A DNA stretch of 64,000 bases from Niabella aurantiaca DSM 17617 (GTDB taxonomy: Bacteria; Bacteroidota; Bacteroidia; Chitinophagales; Chitinophagaceae), in contig NZ_KB893625.1 in assembly GCF_000374125.1 (NCBI RefSeq), positions 459,649-523,648 of the forward strand, in the 5' to 3' direction. The position numbers and the translations under genes are program-made. This document shows, in pieces, positions 63,493-64,000 of this stretch. A model generated the notes under the pieces. That model did not search any database and was not told the origin of the DNA. It saw only the letters and a list, made by a program, of their open reading frames with translations. How positions within the stretch are numbered: the stretch's first letter is position 1; each line of letters starts with the position of its first letter.

Positions 63493-64000
63493 ATGATCAG
63501 ACGGTTGTTTGGAAAACAAAAAAATAAAAGGAGCCGGCGCGCGCTCCCGTTGCAAAAGGCAATTTTTCTTTTTTATACGGTAGTCTTTTTGAGCGTATCG
63601 GCCATGGCCCAGAACGGGGCTTTCCGTGTCAGCGGAAAAGTGACCGACAGTACCAGCCAGCCGGTTGCGGGGGCAAGCATCGTGGAGAAAGACGGGAAAG
63701 CTGCGGCCACAGCGGATGCCGGCGGCGCGTACAGCATTACGGTTTCTTCGCCGGCCGCAACATTGGTATTCAGCAACGTGGGGTATAAGACCCTCGAAAT
63801 TGCAGTAGATAAACATGCCACCATTGATGTGTTGTTGGAGAAGGATGTGGTCAATATGAATGAAGTGGTGGTTACGGCGCTGGGTATTTCAAGGAAGGCA
63901 AAAAGCCTTACCTATTCCACGCAGGTCGTCTCCGGGGAGAGGCTCACCCATACAAAAGATGTAAATGTGATGAACAATCTTGTCGGAAAAGTATCCGGGG
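63493..64000 (+). CDS. SusC/RagA-type receptor 4, N-terminal part (cut by window end)
   Basis: The first 169 codons of a gene running off the window. It starts MIRRLFGKQKNKRSRR, then a hydrophobic signal (AIFLFYTVVFLSVSAMAQ), carboxypeptidase-regulatory-like domain (FRVSGKVTDSTSQPVAGASIVEK), and NEVVVTALGISRKAKSLTYSTQVVSGE, the opening of the plug. The linker VVVTALGI is the variant common in Chitinophagaceae receptors. The 171-bp gap before it shows nothing. Confidence 0.9.
   Translation, partial: MIRRLFGKQKNKRSRRALPLQKAIFLFYTVVFLSVSAMAQNGAFRVSGKVTDSTSQPVAGASIVEKDGKAAATADAGGAYSITVSSPAATLVFSNVGYKTLEIAVDKHATIDVLLEKDVVNMNEVVVTALGISRKAKSLTYSTQVVSGERLTHTKDVNVMNNLVGKVSG

Overview
The window looks like part of a Bacteroidota chromosome, most probably from the Chitinophagaceae (Chitinophaga/Niabella-like). 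This rests on four SusC-type receptors, SusD lipoproteins, DUF3823 and DUF1735 lipoproteins, an ECF sigma/FecR pair, promoters of the TTTG-N19/20-TAnnTTTG type, almost no Shine-Dalgarno sequences, and a menaquinone gene of the futalosine route. The genus is inference. No tRNA, rRNA, CRISPR array, insertion sequence or phage gene was seen.

Layout. 1-7.1 kb is housekeeping: a Na+/H+ antiporter, a metallo-beta-lactamase-fold hydrolase whose 5' end looks frameshifted, a CBS-pair protein, a 160-bp tandem repeat, MqnE, a NupG-like transporter and thioredoxin. 7.6-17.2 kb is a first polysaccharide-utilisation unit: LacI regulator, SusC, SusD, DUF3823 lipoprotein and an unclassified glycosidase-like protein. 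17.5-27.1 kb holds two GH172 (DUF2961) enzymes, a second LacI regulator, a DUF6786 lipoprotein, an L-fucose/D-arabinose isomerase and a FucP-type sugar/H+ symporter. 27.4-46.4 kb is a second unit: SusC, SusD, a surface glycan-binding lipoprotein, GH43, GH183 (DUF4185), a divergent DUF4185-like protein, an (alpha/alpha)-barrel protein of unknown family, an aquaglyceroporin, a CobW-type GTPase, a Tat-exported GH116 and a second GH183.

The set GH183 (endo-D-arabinofuranase), GH172 (exo-alpha-D-arabinofuranosidase) and GH116 (which includes exo-beta-D-arabinofuranosidases), with an isomerase able to turn D-arabinose into D-ribulose and a matching symporter, is what is needed to dismantle D-arabinan, the furanosyl polymer of mycobacterial arabinogalactan and lipoarabinomannan. 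I read 7.6-46.4 kb as a candidate D-arabinan utilisation locus. Near-palindromic operator-like 14-mers built on TTAAACGATTAA lie upstream of GH172-a, GH172-b, the second SusC (two copies) and the aquaporin. Three of them abut the -7 promoter element in the same geometry, so these units look like one LacI-type regulon. A kinase and an aldolase or epimerase for D-ribulose are not in the window.

46.6-55.3 kb returns to general functions (GlnRS, a ferredoxin reductase, an L,D-transpeptidase-like lipoprotein, a Gfo/Idh/MocA oxidoreductase). It also holds a compact cassette at 48.4-50.9 kb: a 69-residue Asp/Gly-rich peptide with a leader-like N-terminus, an intergenic hairpin terminator, a JmjC/cupin oxygenase and a sucrase/ferredoxin-like protein. 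This could be an undescribed peptide-modification system. 56-64 kb is a sigma/anti-sigma/STN-SusC signalling unit with an FAD-dependent oxidoreductase, followed by a fourth SusC cut by the window edge.
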